Translations under genes and position numbers: made by a program
Shown: positions 27,358 through 35,971 of the stretch, in pieces
How positions within the stretch are numbered: position 1 is the first letter of the stretch
Layout: each line of letters starts with the position of its first letter
Notes under the pieces: model-generated
The model's database searches: none
The model's input: the letters and a program-made list of their open reading frames with translations, nothing else
What the model was told of the DNA's origin: nothing
Origin: Microbacterium sp. AK009
Lineage (GTDB): Bacteria; Actinomycetota; Actinomycetes; Actinomycetales; Microbacteriaceae
NCBI RefSeq assembly: GCF_013410955.1
Contig: NZ_JACCCG010000004.1
Span: 186,001 to 250,000 of the forward strand
DNA length: 64,000 nt
Reading direction: 5' to 3'

Positions 27358-27393
27358 CCACACGTTACAACACAGACCAACACAAAGCAACAC
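27358..27393 (-). promoter_or_regulatory. Four direct repeats (10-bp period) over the fruR promoter: likely FruR operator
   Basis: In the transcribed direction the block reads GTGTTG, GTGTTG, GTGTTG, GTGTGG at exact 10-base steps (plus-strand starts 27388, 27378, 27368, 27358). One helical turn apart, they would lie on one face of the DNA. A promoter pair TTGCTT (27390-27385) and TAACGT (27367-27362) with a 17-base spacer lies inside the array, so a bound repressor would block polymerase. Confidence 0.7.
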
Positions 27394-27496
27394 GCTGACA
27401 CCTGCGATCCCACATTCATCCCCACCGCCTGCGAGCTCGTGGGCCCGCGCAGGGGGTCGTGGAGACCGCTGTCGGCAGACCCGCGATGGAAACGCC

Positions 27497-28086
27497 GTGC
27501 CCACCTCCCCGCCGGAGCCGCTCCTCGACGGCCGTTACCGCCTCGCAGATCTCGTCGGAGAGGGCGGGATGACACGGGGGTGTACCGAGCGGACGACGTG
27601 GTCCTGGGGCGCACCGTGGCCGTCAAGCTCCTGCGCCCGGGCCTCGACCCCCTCCGACGGCCCACGGCCCTGGAGGTCGCTGTCGCGGCGGGCGACATCG
27701 CCGGCGCCGCGCCCCTCGACATGCCGACCGCCGTCCTTCCGCCGGTGGTCTCACCGTCACCGCGATCGGGTGAGGAGTCGACGGTCGTCCTTCCTTCAGC
27801 CGGAGCGTCCGTTCCTCCCGCTCCCAGCGCAACCGGCACCGGCGGCCACGACACCGGCGGCGAACGACCCGATCGAGGCTACGGCCTCGACCCCCACGCC
27901 GTCCGACCCCGGGGTCGCTCCGGCCGTCGAACGGCCCGTGGGTCCGGCCGCACCGGCGGATGACGACGCGCAGCGCGACGCCGAGAAGGCCCAGCACGAC
28001 GCGGAGAAGGAATCGGAGAAGGCGCGCAAGAGGCCGAGTAGGAGGCGGAGCGCGCTCGCGAGGAGGCAGAGGAGCGCGACGGCTGA
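27497..28086 (+). pseudogene. Decayed Ser/Thr protein kinase gene (PknA/PknB-like remnant)
   Basis: A GTG start (27497) leads into PPEPLLDGRYRLADLVGEGGM, the Hanks-kinase Gly-rich loop. The frame then breaks, and VYRADDVVLGRTVAVKLLRPG (catalytic-Lys block) continues in another frame. Almost the whole catalytic domain is missing. The frame jumps to a Pro/Ser/Thr linker (LPPVVSPSPRS, STVVLPSAG), switches again to an Asp/Ala/Glu coiled tail (QRDAEKAQHDAEKESEKA) and ends with an in-frame TAG in an otherwise open Glu/Ala/Arg tail. At least two frameshifts, one nonsense codon and a large internal deletion are seen, so it cannot make a kinase. A sequencing artefact is unlikely given the missing domain. 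Confidence 0.72.
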
Positions 28087-28121
28087 GCGGCGACACGAAC
28101 CGGGTCTGCACGAACGGGGAC

Positions 28122-28157
28122 GCACGAAAGCCCCCGGCGAACCGAGGGCTTTCGTGC
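28122..28157 (-). terminator. Rho-independent terminator after tRNA-Glu
   Basis: A 12-bp stem, GCACGAAAGCCC with GGGCTTTCGTGC (28122-28133 / 28146-28157) and a 12-base loop lies directly downstream of tRNA-Glu, 3 nt past its CCA end on the minus strand. Confidence 0.75.
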
Positions 28158-28160
28158 TGT

Positions 28161-28236
28161 TGGTGACCCCAGCGGGATTCGAACCCGCGTTACCGCCGTG
28201 AGAGGGCGGCGTACTAGGCCGCTATACGATGGGGCC
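28161..28236 (-). tRNA. tRNA-Glu (CUC)
   Basis: The 76-nt cloverleaf with encoded CCA starts GGCCCCATCGTATAGCGGCC on the minus strand. The anticodon stem CCGCC/GGCGG encloses loop CTCTCAC, giving anticodon CUC (reads GAG). The T-arm has GGTTCGAATCC. A promoter pair lies just upstream. The encoded acceptor stem pairs GGCCCCA with TGGGGTC (one G-T pair). Confidence 0.97.
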
Positions 28237-28252
28237 GTCAGGCAACCGTTCG

Positions 28253-28282
28253 ATTATGCCATGGCCACGACGCCACGGACAA
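28253..28282 (-). promoter_or_regulatory. Promoter of tRNA-Glu
   Basis: TTGTCC (28282-28277) and CATAAT (28258-28253) are 18 bases apart. The predicted start lies about 10 nt upstream of the mature 5' end at 28236. Confidence 0.65.
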
Positions 28283-28342
28283 ATCGAGCCCGACCTCTCG
28301 GCGACGCTTGCCGGCGCTCCCTCGCACCGGTTGACTCGGGAC

Positions 28343-28981
28343 ATGCGAGTCACCAAGCACGAACATGCGACGCTCACCCTCGAGGACTCCGGCTCGACGC
28401 TGGTGATCGATCCCGGAGCCTTCACCGACCCCCTTTTCGACCTGGGCGAGGTCGCGGGGATCGTCCTGACGCACGAGCACCCCGACCACTGGACCGCTGA
28501 CCATCTCGACCGCATCCTGAAGTTGTCACCGGGGACGCCGATCTACGGCCCGGCGGGTGTCGCCGCGGCCGCAGCGGGGTTCGACGTGATCGTGATATCT
28601 CCCGGCGACACCCTCCAGCTCGGGCCGTTCCGCCTGCGCTTCTTCGGCGGGCAGCACGCGGTCATCCACTCCTCCCTCCCCGTGGTCGAGAACGTCGGCG
28701 TCCTCGTCAACGACGCGTTCTACTACCCCGGCGACTCCTACACGGTGCCCGGCGGCGTGGACGTCCAGCTGCTGGCTGCCCCGCTCGGGGCTCCCTGGCT
28801 CAAGATCGGCGAGGCGATCGACTTCGTCCTCGCCGTGAAGCCCCGCCAGGCCTTCGGCACCCACGACATGACCCTCTCGGTGCTCGGCCGCGACATGCAC
28901 CGCGGGCGACTGCGCTGGGCGACCGAGCAGAACGGCGGCGAGTTCTTCGAGCTCGATCCCGGCGACAGCCTCGAGCTCTGA
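28343..28981 (+). CDS. MBL-fold metal-dependent hydrolase
   Basis: The 212-residue metallo-beta-lactamase-fold enzyme is a member of the UlaG/L-ascorbate lactonase-like superfamily. The N-terminus MRVTKHEHATLTLEDSGSTL leads to the metal motif LTHEHPDHW (HxHxDH variant) near residue 45. Further ligands are likely in GGQHAVIH, PGDSYTVPG and GTHDM. The substrate is unknown. It lies between tRNA-Glu (divergent) and an aminoglycoside-phosphotransferase-like gene (23 nt) on the same strand, with which it probably forms a two-gene transcript. The chosen ATG puts the domain at the N-terminus. Confidence 0.85.
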   Translation: MRVTKHEHATLTLEDSGSTLVIDPGAFTDPLFDLGEVAGIVLTHEHPDHWTADHLDRILKLSPGTPIYGPAGVAAAAAGFDVIVISPGDTLQLGPFRLRFFGGQHAVIHSSLPVVENVGVLVNDAFYYPGDSYTVPGGVDVQLLAAPLGAPWLKIGEAIDFVLAVKPRQAFGTHDMTLSVLGRDMHRGRLRWATEQNGGEFFELDPGDSLEL

Positions 28982-29004
28982 CCACCCGGGGAAAGGCCGC
29001 AGCG

Positions 29005-29916
29005 ATGCCCGGCATCCCGTCGGCGGACATCGAGATCGCCGTGGCGCAGGTGCAGCGGCTTGTGCGACGCCACCTCCGCTCGCCGCTCATCGACGACGCC
29101 CCGCCCCGCCGCGCCGCCACGGGATGGGACTGCGAGACCTGGCGCGTGGGCGACACCGTCGCCATGCGTCTTCCGCGCCGGGTCGCTGCGGCGCACGGCC
29201 TCGCCCACGAGCAGGTCGTGATGCCGGGGCTGTCGCGAAACCTCGCCGCCGCGGGTATGGGCGCACCGGACGTCGTGTTCGCCGGACGCCCCGACGACAT
29301 CTTCCCCTACCCCTGGTCGCTGGTCACCTGGCACGAGGGCACCGCCGGTCTTCAGGTGCCCCGCGCCGAGCGTCGCGCCTGGGCTGCACCGCTCGCCCGC
29401 GCGGTCGCCGCGATCCACCGCACGTCGCCGGGCGACCTCCCCCCGAATCCGGTCCGCGGCGGCGCCCTCGTCACCCGGGCGGAGAGCATCTCCGCCCGCC
29501 TGGCAGACCTGCGTACGGAGGCGAGGATCCATCCCGCAGATGTGGATCTGCTCGCGCGGCTGTGGGATGCGGGCCTGGCAGCGCAGGAGTGGCGTGGCGC
29601 ACCCGTGCTCATCCACGGCGACCTGCACCCGGGGAACCTCATCGCCCGAGGTCCTCAGCTGGTGGCGGTGATCGACTTCATCGACGTCGCCCCCGGAGAC
29701 CCCGCCTACGATCTCGCCGTCGCGTGGCTGTGTTTCGATGCGGGCGGTCGCCGCGCGTTCATCGCGGGCATGGGCGAGGCCTTCACCGCCGCGGACTGGG
29801 TCCGCGCGCGAGCATGGGCTGCCGCCTTCACCGTGATCCTGCTCGGGCACAGCGACGATGCGCCCGCGTATGCGGCGCTCGCACGGGAGACTCTCGCCGA
29901 GTTGCGCCCGGAATGA
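29005..29916 (+). CDS. Aminoglycoside phosphotransferase (APH) family protein
   Basis: The 303-residue APH-fold kinase of small molecules carries the Brenner motif VLIHGDLHPGNLI (near residue 210) and the metal-binding DFIDVAPGDPAYDLAVAW. The N-lobe includes GWDCETWRVGDTVAMRLPRR. It resembles the many uncharacterised APH paralogs of actinobacteria; no resistance role can be claimed. A 23-nt gap to the MBL hydrolase upstream suggests a shared transcript, which ends at the terminator near 29930. Confidence 0.88.
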   Translation: MPGIPSADIEIAVAQVQRLVRRHLRSPLIDDAPPRRAATGWDCETWRVGDTVAMRLPRRVAAAHGLAHEQVVMPGLSRNLAAAGMGAPDVVFAGRPDDIFPYPWSLVTWHEGTAGLQVPRAERRAWAAPLARAVAAIHRTSPGDLPPNPVRGGALVTRAESISARLADLRTEARIHPADVDLLARLWDAGLAAQEWRGAPVLIHGDLHPGNLIARGPQLVAVIDFIDVAPGDPAYDLAVAWLCFDAGGRRAFIAGMGEAFTAADWVRARAWAAAFTVILLGHSDDAPAYAALARETLAELRPE

Positions 29917-29918
29917 CG

Positions 29919-29941
29919 AAACCCCCGGTGATCGGGGGTTT
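29919..29941. terminator. Terminator serving the APH gene and tRNA-Gln
   Basis: A 9-bp stem AAACCCCCG / CGGGGGTTT with a 5-base loop lies just after the APH stop on the plus strand and 9 nt after the 3' end of tRNA-Gln on the minus strand. The T-rich ends suit both directions. Confidence 0.75.
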
Positions 29942-29950
29942 GTCGTCTTG

Positions 29951-30022
29951 CTGGGGTACCTGGACTCGAACCAAGAACAACTGAACCAGAATCAGCCGTG
30001 TTGCCAATTACACCATACCCCA
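29951..30022 (-). tRNA. tRNA-Gln (CUG)
   Basis: The 72-nt cloverleaf starts TGGGGTATGGTGTAATTGGC on the minus strand. The anticodon arm GCTGA-TTCTGGT-TCAGT gives anticodon CUG. The acceptor ends TACCCCA with discriminator G. CCA is not encoded (GCAA follows), so it must be added. It lies just downstream of gltX. Confidence 0.97.
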
Positions 30023-30053
30023 CCAGCCTCAGCCGAAGCCGTGCCGAGGGTCG

Positions 30054-30082
30054 AGTCTAGTCGACCACGCACGGCACACCAA
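30054..30082 (-). promoter_or_regulatory. Promoter of tRNA-Gln
   Basis: TTGGTG (30082-30077) and TAGACT (30059-30054) with a 17-base spacer lie between gltX and tRNA-Gln. This gives the tRNA its own promoter in addition to any read-through from gltX. Start is predicted near 30047. Confidence 0.65.
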
Positions 30083-30103
30083 ACCGAGAGCGGATGCCGC
30101 GCG

Positions 30104-31618
30104 TCATCCTCCGATGTGCGCGACCAGCCGGCCCAGGCGATGCAGCGACTCGTCCTTCCCGAGGAGCTCCATCGACTCGAACAGGGGTGGTGAGACGCGA
30201 CGCCCCGTGATCGCCACACGCGGCGGGCCGTACGCCACGCGGGGCTTGAGTCCGAGCTCGTCCACGAGAGCGCGCGAAAGGGCGTCCTGCACGGCCGCCG
30301 CAGTCCACTCCCCCGCCGGCACGAGCTCGAGGGCTCCGACGCACGCCACGAGCACCTCGCCCGCGGTGGCGGGCAGAGCGCTCAGCGCATCGTCGTCGTA
30401 CGCCACTTCGTCGACGAAGAGGAAGCCGAGCATTCCCGTGACGTCGCCGAGGAGCGGCATCCGCTCCTGCACGAGCGGAGCGGCACGGCGCAGCAGCGCC
30501 TCCTGATCCTCGGACGGCGGATCGGAGATGAGGCCCGCCCCGGCCAGGTACGGGACGATGCGCGTGGCGAAATCGTCGGCCTCCAGCATCCGGATGTGAT
30601 CGCCGTTGATCGACTCCGCCTTCTTCTGGTCGAAGCGGGCGGGGTTCGGGTTGACATCGGCGATGTCGAAGGCCGCGATCAGCTCATCGAGGGTGAACAC
30701 GTCACGATCGGCGGAGAGCGACCAGCCGAGCAGGGCGAGGTAGTTCAGCAGCCCCTCGGGGATGAAGCCCTTCTCGCGCTGGAGGAAGAGATCGGCGCGC
30801 GGATCGCGCTTGGACAGCTTCTTGGTCCCGTCGCCGAGCACGAGCGGCATGTGGCCGAAGCGCGGGATGAACGTGGTCACGCCGGCGTCGATCAGCGCTC
30901 GGTAGAGCGCGAGCTGGCGAGCGGTGGAGGGCATGAGGTCTTCGCCGCGGAGGACGTGCGTGATCCCCATCAGCGCATCGTCGACCGGGTTGACGAAGGT
31001 GTAGAGCGGAACGCCGCCGGCACGGACGATGACGAAGTCGGGGAACGATCCCGCGGGGAAGGTGACCTCACCTCGGATGAGGTCTACGTAGGTGAGGTCC
31101 TCGTCGGGGACGCGCAGGCGCCACGCGGGCTCGCGGCCCTCGGCGCGGTACGCCGCCTTCTGCTCGTCGGTCAGGTCGCGATCGAAGTTGTCGTATCCGA
31201 GCTGCTTCGCCCGCCCTGCCGCTTCATTGCGTGCGTCGATCTCCGCGGCCGTCGAGTAGCTCTCGTACACCGCGCCGGAGGCGATCAGCTTCTCCAGGAC
31301 GCCGCGGTAGATCTCATGGCGCTGCGACTGGCGGTAGGGCGCGTGGGGACCTCCCACCTCGACGCCCTCGTCCCAGTCGATCCGCAGCCACTGGAGCGCA
31401 TCGAGGAGCTGCCGGTAGCTCTCCTCGCTGTCGCGCGCCGCGTCGGTGTCTTCGATGCGGAACACCATCGTGCCGCCGTGGTGGCGGGCGTAGGCCCAGT
31501 TGAACAGGGCGGTGCGCACGAGTCCGACGTGCGGCAGTCCCGTCGGCGAGGGGCAGAACCGGACGCGGACGTCGGAACCGGTGGCGGTCGTGGTGCGGGG
31601 ATCGGGCGTGGCAGGCAT
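30104..31618 (-). CDS. gltX: Glutamyl-tRNA synthetase
   Basis: GltX charges tRNA-Glu. In actinobacteria lacking GlnRS it usually also mischarges tRNA-Gln for GatCAB amidation, and the adjacent tRNA-Gln fits this. The 504-residue class I enzyme has the HIGH-type site [20 protein letters not shown] near residue 30, [12 protein letters not shown] and the KMSKS-type [12 protein letters not shown] near residue 265. It is the last protein gene of the leuB-ilvE-FAH-MFS-gltX run, 10 nt after the MFS gene. Confidence 0.96.
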   Translation of the reverse strand: MPATPDPRTTTATGSDVRVRFCPSPTGLPHVGLVRTALFNWAYARHHGGTMVFRIEDTDAARDSEESYRQLLDALQWLRIDWDEGVEVGGPHAPYRQSQRHEIYRGVLEKLIASGAVYESYSTAAEIDARNEAAGRAKQLGYDNFDRDLTDEQKAAYRAEGREPAWRLRVPDEDLTYVDLIRGEVTFPAGSFPDFVIVRAGGVPLYTFVNPVDDALMGITHVLRGEDLMPSTARQLALYRALIDAGVTTFIPRFGHMPLVLGDGTKKLSKRDPRADLFLQREKGFIPEGLLNYLALLGWSLSADRDVFTLDELIAAFDIADVNPNPARFDQKKAESINGDHIRMLEADDFATRIVPYLAGAGLISDPPSEDQEALLRRAAPLVQERMPLLGDVTGMLGFLFVDEVAYDDDALSALPATAGEVLVACVGALELVPAGEWTAAAVQDALSRALVDELGLKPRVAYGPPRVAITGRRVSPPLFESMELLGKDESLHRLGRLVAHIGG

Positions 31619-31628
31619 CCGTGCCAGT

Positions 31629-32921
31629 TTAGGCGTCCGCCCGCGCCCGTCCGCGAAGCGCCAAGGGGGCCAGCGCCGAGGTCGCGACCACGGCGATCGA
31701 CACCGCCAGGGCGAGGCCGCCGTACCCGATCCAGCCGAGGACCACCCCGGCGAGGATCGCTCCGCCGGCGCCCACGAGGCTCATGAGGAAGTCGCTCAGA
31801 CCCTGACGGCGCGTGCGGCGCCCTTCTGAGGAGGCCTCGGTGAGCAGCGCCGACCCCGCGACGGTCGACGCGCTCCATCCGAGGCCCAGGAGGATGAGGC
31901 CGACGGTCACCCAGAAGGTCGAGTCCTGACCGAAGGACGCCGTCACGAGGGAGGCGGCGAGGATGGCCTGGCCGAGGAGGATCGTGGGGATGCGACCGAG
32001 GCGATCGGCGAGGACGCCGAAGATCGGCGCCGCGGCATACATCCCGGCGATGTGGAGACTGATGGTGAAGCCGATGACGGTGAGGGTCGCGCCCTGGTGG
32101 AGGAGGTGCACCGGCGTCATCGCCATGACCGACACCATCACCCCGTGCGCCGCGGCGATGGCGAAGATCGCGTACCGCGCGGGCCGGGGATGGTCGGTGC
32201 GCGGCGCGATGGCCGACCCGCCCGCCGCTTCCCTGCTGATCACGAGCTGCTGGGCCGTGAGCAACGGATCCGGTCGCAGGGCCGAGAGGTACAGGGCGAT
32301 CGCGAGCGCCTGTCCGAGAACGGTGAAGACGTACGGCCCCGTGAGGGCGGGAAGGCCGAGGAGGCCGCCGACGGCCTCGCCGGGGCCGGTGAGATTCGGA
32401 CCGAGGACCGCGCCGATCGTCGTCGCCCAGACCACGATCGACAGATCCCGGCCCCGAGTGGCATCCGTGGCGAGGTCTGCGGCGGCGAAGCGGGACTGGA
32501 GGTTCGCCGCCTGGCCCGCGCCGACCAGCAGGAACGCCACGAGCAGCAGCGGGAACGATGCCGCTGCCACCGCGGTGATGACGCCGGCAACGCCGACGAG
32601 CGCGATTGCCATGCCGGCGGCCAGCGACAGCCGCCGGCCGCGTCGCCGGGCGAGCGCGGCGAGTGGGACGGCCGTGAAGGCGGTGCCGAGCGTCACGGCC
32701 GCGGCGGCCAGGCCCGACAGCGACTCCTCGCCCGAGACCTCGCCGGCGAGGATCGCGCCGAGCGAGATCGTCGCGCCGAAGGCGATGCCGCCGAGGATCT
32801 GGCCCGCTGAGAGCACCCGCACGGTCCGGCGCTGGATGACCGCGGCGGCGGCGAGGGCGTCGTCGAACCCGGTCACCGGTCGCGCGCGCGATGAGCGCCC
32901 GGCATCCGGACCCCCGGTCAT
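31629..32921 (-). CDS. MFS transporter (12-TM)
   Basis: The 430-residue major facilitator protein probably exports or imports a small molecule; the substrate is unknown. About twelve hydrophobic segments are visible, from [17 protein letters not shown] to [22 protein letters not shown]. The [16 protein letters not shown] loop between TM8 and TM9 is the cytosolic MFS signature. The start ATG at 32921 shares its A with the FAH stop (TGATG), so translation is coupled; the long open frame upstream is ignored. It is followed by gltX. Confidence 0.85.
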   Translation of the reverse strand: MTGGPDAGRSSRARPVTGFDDALAAAAVIQRRTVRVLSAGQILGGIAFGATISLGAILAGEVSGEESLSGLAAAAVTLGTAFTAVPLAALARRRGRRLSLAAGMAIALVGVAGVITAVAAASFPLLLVAFLLVGAGQAANLQSRFAAADLATDATRGRDLSIVVWATTIGAVLGPNLTGPGEAVGGLLGLPALTGPYVFTVLGQALAIALYLSALRPDPLLTAQQLVISREAAGGSAIAPRTDHPRPARYAIFAIAAAHGVMVSVMAMTPVHLLHQGATLTVIGFTISLHIAGMYAAAPIFGVLADRLGRIPTILLGQAILAASLVTASFGQDSTFWVTVGLILLGLGWSASTVAGSALLTEASSEGRRTRRQGLSDFLMSLVGAGGAILAGVVLGWIGYGGLALAVSIAVVATSALAPLALRGRARADA

Positions 32922-33697
32922 CACCCCTCGCCGGCGGCGCGCGCGGTGTTGCGAAGGGTTCCGAGTCCCTCGACCTCGACGTCGACCGTGTCGCCGGGGG
33001 CGATAGGTCCGACTCCCGCCGGGGTCCCCGTCAGCACCACGTCGCCGGGAAGCAGGGTGAACGCCGCCGAAGCGTAGGCGATGATGTCGGCGACGGAGAA
33101 GATCATGTCGGTCAGCGGCGCGCTCTGCACGGTCTCGCCGTTTCGCCGCGTCGTCAGACGGGCAGGCGCCGTCGGGTCGAACTCGGTCTCGATCGCCGGC
33201 CCGAGCGGGCAGAACGTGTCGAACCCCTTCGCCCGCGACCACTGTCCGTCGCTGCGCTGCAGGTCGCGCGCCGTGACATCGTTGCCGATCGTGTAGCCGA
33301 ACACGTGATCGAGGGCACGCTCGGCGGGAACGTTCTTCGTCACCCGGCCGATCACCGCCGCGAGCTCGCCCTCGAAGTCCACCCGCTCCGACTGCGTCGG
33401 CAGCACGATCGCATCGCCGGGGCCGATGACGGCCGTGTTGGGTTTGAAGAACAGCAGCGGCTCGGCGGGCACGTCGTTGCCGAGCTCGGCGGCGTGGTCC
33501 CGATAGTTGCGACCGACGCAGACGATCTTCGAACGCGGGATGACCGGCGCCAGCAGCGTCACCGCGCCGAGCGGAACCCGCTCCCCGGTCGTGTCGAAGC
33601 CGGCGAACATCGGGTCGCCGGCGAGGACGACGAGTTCGCCGTCGTCGACGATTCCGTAGCTGATCGTGTCGTTGTGGCTGAAGCGGGCGACTCTCAC
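32921..33697 (-). CDS. Fumarylacetoacetate hydrolase (FAH) family protein
   Basis: The 258-residue FAH-superfamily hydrolase has [16 protein letters not shown] and the catalytic acid block [27 protein letters not shown] and [16 protein letters not shown] complete the metal site. Members cleave C-C or decarboxylate diketo acids; the precise substrate cannot be told. A GTG start (VRVARFSHN) and the coupling to the MFS gene are clear. The neighbours are ilvE (36 nt) and leuB upstream, a conserved layout in this family of bacteria. Confidence 0.88.
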   Translation of the reverse strand: MRVARFSHNDTISYGIVDDGELVVLAGDPMFAGFDTTGERVPLGAVTLLAPVIPRSKIVCVGRNYRDHAAELGNDVPAEPLLFFKPNTAVIGPGDAIVLPTQSERVDFEGELAAVIGRVTKNVPAERALDHVFGYTIGNDVTARDLQRSDGQWSRAKGFDTFCPLGPAIETEFDPTAPARLTTRRNGETVQSAPLTDMIFSVADIIAYASAAFTLLPGDVVLTGTPAGVGPIAPGDTVDVEVEGLGTLRNTARAAGEG

Positions 33698-33733
33698 CCG
33701 CTCAGCCTAGCGATCACCTCCGCCGCCGGAGGG

Positions 33734-34840
33734 TCAGCCGTCGAGCCGCAGCAGCCAGCCGTGGCGGTCTTCGCGGCGACCGTACTGGATGTCGGTGAGT
33801 TCTTCGCGCAGCGACAGCGCAAGCTCCCCGACCGGCTGCTCGTCGAGGAAGTCCTTGCCCTTGAGCACCCCGATCGGGGTGACCACGGCCGCGGTGCCGC
33901 AGGCGAAGACCTCGACGATGTCACCCGAGGCGACGCCCTCCCGCCATTCGTCGATCGAGACCGCGCGGCCCTCCACGTGGTGGCCGCGGTCGATCGCGAG
34001 CTGCAGGATCGAGTCGCGCGTGATCCCTTCGAGGATCGACTCCGACTGCGGGGTGACGATCCGCCCGTCCTTGTACACGAAGATGATGTTCATGCCGCCG
34101 AGCTCCTCGACGTTGCGGTGCTCGTCGAGGAACACCACCTGGTCGCACTCGTTCTCGTAGGCCTCGGACTGCGGCAGCAGGCTCGCGGCGTAGTTGCCGC
34201 CGGTCTTCGCCGCTCCGGTGCCGCCCTTGCCGGCGCGCGAGTAGTCCTCGCTCAGCCAGATCGACACCGGCTGGACGCCGCCCTTGAAGTAAGCCCCGGC
34301 GGGGCTGGCGATGACGTAGTAGTTCACCTTGTGGGCGGGACGGACGCCCAGGAAGGCCTCCTTGGCGAACATGAACGGCCGCAGATACAGGCTCTGGTCG
34401 GCGCCACTGGGAACCCATGCGCCGTCCACGGCGATGATCTCCCGCAGCGACTGGATGAAGTAGCTCACCGGCAGCTCGGGAAGGGCGAGGCGGCGCGCCG
34501 AGCGCTGCAGGCGCCGGCCGTTCTGATCGGGGCGGAACGTGTGGATCGAGCCGTCGGCGTGGCGATAGGCCTTGATCCCCTCGAAGATCTCCTGGCCGTA
34601 GTGCAGGACGGCGGCGGCGGGATCCATGGCGATCGGACCGTACGGCTGCACCCGGGGACGGTGCCACCCGCCGCCCACCGACCAGCAGATGTCGACCATG
34701 TGGTCGGTGAAGTGGGTGCCGAAGCCGGGGTTGGCCAGGATCGCGTCGCGCTCGGCCGGCGTCTTGGCCGCGAGGTTCTTGGTGACGGCGAACTGCAGGG
34801 GGGCGAGGCCGGTGTCGGGGTCTGAGTCGATGAGCGTCAT
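33734..34840 (-). CDS. ilvE: Branched-chain amino acid aminotransferase
   Basis: IlvE catalyses the last step of valine, isoleucine and leucine synthesis with PLP. The 368-residue fold-type IV enzyme has HYGQEIFEGIKAYR (near residue 80), LRPFMFAKEAFLGVRP, the PLP-Lys block GTGAAKTGGNYAASLLPQ and ELGGMNIIFVYKDG. It follows leuB by 38 nt on the same strand and precedes the FAH gene. The N-terminal start MTLIDSDPDTG is family-like. Confidence 0.96.
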   Translation of the reverse strand: MTLIDSDPDTGLAPLQFAVTKNLAAKTPAERDAILANPGFGTHFTDHMVDICWSVGGGWHRPRVQPYGPIAMDPAAAVLHYGQEIFEGIKAYRHADGSIHTFRPDQNGRRLQRSARRLALPELPVSYFIQSLREIIAVDGAWVPSGADQSLYLRPFMFAKEAFLGVRPAHKVNYYVIASPAGAYFKGGVQPVSIWLSEDYSRAGKGGTGAAKTGGNYAASLLPQSEAYENECDQVVFLDEHRNVEELGGMNIIFVYKDGRIVTPQSESILEGITRDSILQLAIDRGHHVEGRAVSIDEWREGVASGDIVEVFACGTAAVVTPIGVLKGKDFLDEQPVGELALSLREELTDIQYGRREDRHGWLLRLDG

Positions 34841-34878
34841 GCGGGCATCCTGAGGTGTGTGGCGCGGAGATGTCCAGG

Positions 34879-35928
34879 TTACGCCTGGAGGCGTGCGACG
34901 ATGTCGTCGCCGATCCGCGAGGTCGTTCGCGGTGCGCCGCTGCGGGCGGCGATGTCCCCCTCGACCGCGCGCGTGACGCGATCGGCTTCGGTGCCGAGAC
35001 CGAGGTGGTCCAGCATCAGAGCGACCGAGAGGATGGCCGCCGTCGGGTCGGCCTTCTGCTGCCCGGCGATGTCGGGAGCCGATCCGTGCACGGGCTCGAA
35101 CATCGATGGGAACGCCCCCGCGGGGTTGATGTTCCCGGAGGCGGCGAGGCCGATGCCACCGGTGACGGCGCCGGCCAGGTCGGTCAGGATGTCGCCGAAG
35201 AGGTTGTCGGTGACGATGACGTCGAAGCGGCGGGGGTTCGTGACCAGGAAGATGGTGGCCGCGTCGACGTGGAGGTAGTCTACGGCGACATCCGGATGCT
35301 GCGCCGCGACCTCGCGCACGATGCGCTGCCAGATCGCCCCCGCGTGGACGAGCACGTTGGTCTTGTGCACCCAGGTCAGCCGCCGTGAGCGGCGCTCGGC
35401 GAGGTCGAACGCGTAGCGGACGACGCGTTCGACGCCGAAGGCGGTGTTGACGGATGTCTCGTTGGCGACCTCCTGCGCCGTTCCACGGCGGATCGCGCCG
35501 CCGTTTCCGACATAGGGGCCCTCGGTGCCCTCGCGCACCACGACGAAGTCGATGTCGCCGGGGTCTGCAAGAGGTGTGACCGAGCCCGGGTACGTCTTGG
35601 ACGGCCGGAGGTTGACGTAGTGGTCGAGCTCGAAGCGGAGCTTCAGCAGCAGTCCCCGCTCGATGTTGGCGTCCTTCAGCCGCGGGTCGCCCGGCACTCC
35701 GCCCACGGCGCCGAGCAGGATCGCGTCGTGCCCCGCGATCGCGGCGAGATCGTCATCGGTGAGGGTGTCACCGGTGTCGAGGTAGCGCCCGGCTCCGAGC
35801 GAGAACCGGGTCTTGTTGAAGGTGACGCCACCGGCCGTGACGGCGTCCAGCACCTTCTCCGCCTCGGCCACGACCTCCGGGCCGATACCGTCTCCGGGGA
35901 TCACGGCCAGCTTCACCACACGCGACAT
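34879..35928 (-). CDS. leuB: 3-isopropylmalate dehydrogenase
   Basis: LeuB oxidatively decarboxylates 3-isopropylmalate. The 349-residue product begins [20 protein letters not shown], with [32 protein letters not shown] and the C-terminal NAD/metal block [26 protein letters not shown]. The ATG at 35928 has AGGAG 5 nt upstream and is preferred to the 5-codon longer frame. It heads the leuB-ilvE-FAH-MFS-gltX run and follows the DHA2 transporter by 43 nt. Confidence 0.97.
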   Translation of the reverse strand: MSRVVKLAVIPGDGIGPEVVAEAEKVLDAVTAGGVTFNKTRFSLGAGRYLDTGDTLTDDDLAAIAGHDAILLGAVGGVPGDPRLKDANIERGLLLKLRFELDHYVNLRPSKTYPGSVTPLADPGDIDFVVVREGTEGPYVGNGGAIRRGTAQEVANETSVNTAFGVERVVRYAFDLAERRSRRLTWVHKTNVLVHAGAIWQRIVREVAAQHPDVAVDYLHVDAATIFLVTNPRRFDVIVTDNLFGDILTDLAGAVTGGIGLAASGNINPAGAFPSMFEPVHGSAPDIAGQQKADPTAAILSVALMLDHLGLGTEADRVTRAVEGDIAARSGAPRTTSRIGDDIVARLQA

Positions 35929-35971
35929 CGCACTCCTGTTCATCGGAAGCCTCGTCCGACGAACCGGTCGG

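Noticed and set aside
27497..28086. Functional PknB-type kinase or CRISPR-like repeat
   Set aside because: The kinase core is missing and several frameshifts are present; no repeat-spacer pattern is found.
29005..29916. Antibiotic-resistance aminoglycoside phosphotransferase
   Set aside because: The fold is APH-like but this group has many paralogs of unknown substrate, and no resistance-specific feature or mobile context is visible.
31629..33242. Larger fused FAH-MFS protein
   Set aside because: The FAH family frame is separate and ends at 32921 with a natural MFS start; the upstream part of the longer frame is antisense-like.
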